Of a stretch of DNA of 23,376 bases, positions 21,562 to 23,376 are shown piece after piece. Position numbers and translations under genes: made by a program. The stretch comes from CAZMJP01 sp964566895 (GTDB taxonomy: Bacteria; Patescibacteriota; Patescibacteriia; UBA2591; UBA6264). The DNA lies in NCBI GenBank assembly GCA_964566895.1, contig CAZMJP010000013.1:1-23376 (forward strand), read 5' to 3'. The notes beneath the pieces are model-generated. The model was not told the DNA's origin, searched no databases, and saw only the letters and a program-made list of their open reading frames with translations. How positions within the stretch are numbered: position 1 is the stretch's first letter; the number at the start of each line of letters is the position of its first letter.

Positions 21562-22704
21562 ATGCCTAATATCTACATCGACCCTCACAATAAAATCGGC
21601 TATTTGTTTCTAATATTAACCGTCCTGTCTCTTACCGGCATAATTTTTGGTTTGTTTAGCACCTCTTACGGGGCGAAAATTATTATCACGCCCGAACCAG
21701 AAGAAATCGACGCAAACCTTAAAATTCAAATCAGCGAAGATATCATTACCGAAGATAATCAGGCCTTGACCGGCCAAATATTGGAAACGACTCAGGAAGC
21801 GCAGGAAAAAAACACAGTTCAAGCTACGGTTTCCACAGAAGACTACGCTGAAGGAGAAGTTATTTTAACTAACAATACCGGAACATCAATAAATTTTATT
21901 GCTGGCACTCGTTTCTCTTCTCCGGAAGGTCTGATTTTCCGAGCCGTTAGCAAAATAAGAATACCGCCTAAAAACCAAACAACCGTTTTGGTCAAAGCCG
22001 ATAAAACTGGAGAAACTTATGATCTTGGACCAACGACATTCACTATCCCCAATTTGCACGACCCTTATTTAAAGGAAAATATTTTGGCTAAAAGCGAAAA
22101 ATCAATGACTGGCGGTCTAAAAAAAACCGGGATAGTTATGCAAACGGACATTGACCAAACAATAAAAAAACTTAAAGAAGAACTCTATAACAAAGGAATG
22201 GACGAAATTGAACAAAAACTGCCGGAAGCGGATTTAAAAATCGTTGTTGAATCAAAAGTTTTAGAACAAAGTTGCGACGCTCAATCTGGCGATGAAAAAG
22301 CGGAGTTCACCGCTTCAGTTAAACTGAACATCAAAGCCATAGCTTTTAAAGAAAAAAATCTTTTAGATATAGCAGTCAATTCTTTAAAAGAAAAAGTCCC
22401 CTCGGGTAAAAAATTAACCGCCTATGAACCAAGCAGCCTGTCTTATCGTCTGACAGAGCATAATCTCGCTCAAGGCCAAGCGGCCTTAGAGGTTCAGTTC
22501 CGTGGGTATATGACAATCGCCAACGACCACCAAATTTTAGAAAAAAACCACTTTCAAGGAATTTCTCCTGAAGAAATTAAAAACTATCTTGAAAACTTTA
22601 AAGAAATCAAACAGGTCCAAATCAAATTGTGGCCGCCTCTGATTATTAAAAAAGCGCCGTGGGACGCAAATAAAATAGAAATTGTGATTAAAAATCTTCA
22701 GTAA
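21562..22704 (+). CDS. Membrane-anchored baseplate J-like domain protein
   Basis: 380 residues. A short cytoplasmic start (MPNIYIDPHNK), one helix at about residues 12-33, then a long predicted extracytoplasmic part. Residues 95-165 (GEVILTNNTGTSINFIAGTRF, then SPEGLIFRA, KIRIPPKNQTTVLVKADKTG and YDLGPTTFTIP) match the N-terminal fold of phage baseplate J/gp47 proteins: a stable-edge 'agTrF' turn, an 'ipa..V.V.Ad..G' strand and 'ni....ftiP'. Patescibacterial proteins of this sort are often named that way although no phage genes accompany them. The C-terminal half is a charged helix-rich region without a recognised domain. Function is unknown; a surface or pilus-like structural role is a guess. 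It sits 40 bases after dnaE and 21 bases before thrS. Confidence 0.65.
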   Translation: MPNIYIDPHNKIGYLFLILTVLSLTGIIFGLFSTSYGAKIIITPEPEEIDANLKIQISEDIITEDNQALTGQILETTQEAQEKNTVQATVSTEDYAEGEVILTNNTGTSINFIAGTRFSSPEGLIFRAVSKIRIPPKNQTTVLVKADKTGETYDLGPTTFTIPNLHDPYLKENILAKSEKSMTGGLKKTGIVMQTDIDQTIKKLKEELYNKGMDEIEQKLPEADLKIVVESKVLEQSCDAQSGDEKAEFTASVKLNIKAIAFKEKNLLDIAVNSLKEKVPSGKKLTAYEPSSLSYRLTEHNLAQGQAALEVQFRGYMTIANDHQILEKNHFQGISPEEIKNYLENFKEIKQVQIKLWPPLIIKKAPWDANKIEIVIKNLQ

Positions 22705-22725
22705 GTTACATTTCACTAACCTGAT

Positions 22726-23376
22726 ATGGACAAAAAGCAAACATCTTTGGAAATCCTTCGTCATTCAACCAGCCATCTGATGGCCGCGGCGGTTTTGGAA
22801 TTGTTTTCTGAGGTCAAGCTCGGCATTGGCCCGGTGGTTGCCAACGGCTTTTATTATGATTTTGATTTAGAACGAACTTTAACTCCGCAGGATTTGATAA
22901 AAATAGAAAATAAAATGCGGCAATTAGCCAAAAAGAAACTGAAATTCGTCAAAAAGGAAATAGAGATTAATCAAGCGATGGAATTATTTAAAAAACTTAA
23001 TCAGCCATATAAGATTGAACTTTTGCAAGATATTAAAAAAACCGGAACAACAAAAACGTCAAAACATGAGAACATTATAACATTGGAACATCAAAATAAA
23101 AAAATAAAAAAAATAGACAAAATTACCATATATCAATTGGGGAATTTTATTGATTTGTGCCGCGGGCCGCACGTTGATTCTACTAGCCAACTTGGCGCTT
23201 TTAAACTTAATAAAATCGCCGGCGCTTATTGGCGGGGAGAGGAAAAAAATAAAATGTTGCAAAGAATCTACGGATTGGCTTTTAAGCGCCAAAAAGAATT
23301 GGATGATTTTCTTAAAATTCGAGAAGAAGCGGAAAAAAGAGACCACCGCAAACTAGGACAGGAATTGGATTTATTC
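22726..23376 (+). CDS. thrS: Threonyl-tRNA synthetase lacking TGS domain, 3' end outside window
   Basis: 217 codons from ATG 22726; the frame runs off the window. The protein starts directly in the editing domain (LEILRHSTSHLMAAAVLE, HxxxH metal site; GPVVANGFYYDF), then NFIDLCRGPHVDST and KIAGAYWRGEEKNKMLQRIYG. The N-terminal TGS domain of about 60 residues is absent, and an in-frame TAA at 22717-22719 shows it is not merely upstream. The class II core begins with HRKLGQELDLF at the window end. It charges tRNA-Thr; the editing site removes mischarged Ser. A GAACAT-type repeat is inserted in frame between the helical linker and NFIDLCRGPH. No Shine-Dalgarno sequence is seen; it is likely co-transcribed with dnaE. 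Confidence 0.95.
   Translation, partial: MDKKQTSLEILRHSTSHLMAAAVLELFSEVKLGIGPVVANGFYYDFDLERTLTPQDLIKIENKMRQLAKKKLKFVKKEIEINQAMELFKKLNQPYKIELLQDIKKTGTTKTSKHENIITLEHQNKKIKKIDKITIYQLGNFIDLCRGPHVDSTSQLGAFKLNKIAGAYWRGEEKNKMLQRIYGLAFKRQKELDDFLKIREEAEKRDHRKLGQELDLF
23064..23100. repeat. GAACAT-type repeat in frame inside thrS
   Basis: GAACATTATAACATTGG with GAACAT (23070-23092) encodes ENIITLEHQ, a stretch absent from ordinary ThrS between the linker and the NFIDLCRGPH motif. The word is shared with the intergenic repeats at 10503-10693, 12463-12523 and 18123-18219. About 20 extra residues result, with no frameshift. Confidence 0.7.

Noticed and set aside
21562..22704. Prophage remnant because of the baseplate J-like domain
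   Set aside because: There are no other phage genes, no integrase and no attachment sites; the flanks are dnaE and thrS with matching base composition.
1..23376. Alternative genetic code (TGA as Gly) known in some CPR bacteria
   Set aside because: pheS and other genes end at TGA where homologues end, and conserved genes show no internal TGA.

Overview
The window is AT-rich and tightly packed. It carries universal bacterial housekeeping genes (pheS, pheT, groES, groEL, dnaE, thrS) mixed with small membrane proteins and families of unknown function. The best taxonomic reading is a Candidate Phyla Radiation (Patescibacteria, probably Parcubacteria-like) bacterium. The reasons are the multi-zinc-ribbon protein at 8250-9923, a DUF5652-like membrane protein, a baseplate J-like membrane protein between dnaE and thrS, a ThrS without a TGS domain, an ADP-forming acyl-CoA synthetase in place of ordinary acetate enzymes, few Shine-Dalgarno sites, and short palindromic repeats that also sit in frame inside essential genes. 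TGA is used as a stop (pheS), so there is no sign of the Gracilibacteria/SR1 code. The taxonomic call is inference from gene content, not from a marker tree.

Layout. 1-425 (+): 3' part of a HIT-family gene, closed by a perfect bidirectional terminator and followed by a nested palindrome. 543-8117 (-), read right to left: pheS, pheT, a PfkB sugar/nucleoside kinase, the beta and alpha subunits of an ADP-forming acetyl-CoA synthetase, and a GT2 glycosyltransferase, with short gaps or overlaps, probably one long transcript. 8250-9923 (-): a large multi-zinc-ribbon protein of unknown function, preceded by the truncated start of a paralogue and a hairpin. 10107-10490 (-): a four-helix membrane protein. 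10804-12821 (-): groES-groEL with a canonical promoter, a CIRCE operator and a terminator. 13019-14782 (-): an HI0933-type flavoprotein, a DUF5652-like protein and an HD phosphohydrolase; the first and last are interrupted by 100-N scaffold gaps. 14859-16680 (-): a GT2 glycosyltransferase, then a radical SAM protein coupled to a DUF3175-like protein. 16834-17679 (-): a membrane-anchored protein of unknown function. 17824-23376 (+): a small membrane protein, dnaE, a baseplate J-like membrane protein and the start of thrS.

Themes. (1) Translation and energy: the synthetase genes share a transcript with an acyl-CoA-to-ATP enzyme, which fits a fermentative, host-dependent lifestyle. (2) Several families of short inverted repeats lie between genes and also inside pheT, pheS, thrS and a glycosyltransferase without breaking the frame. 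(3) At least two genes have a -10 box seven bases from the ATG, implying leaderless mRNAs. (4) The most intriguing protein is the one at 8250-9923. It has two terminal four-knuckle zinc modules with identical Cys spacing, around a core that itself looks duplicated.
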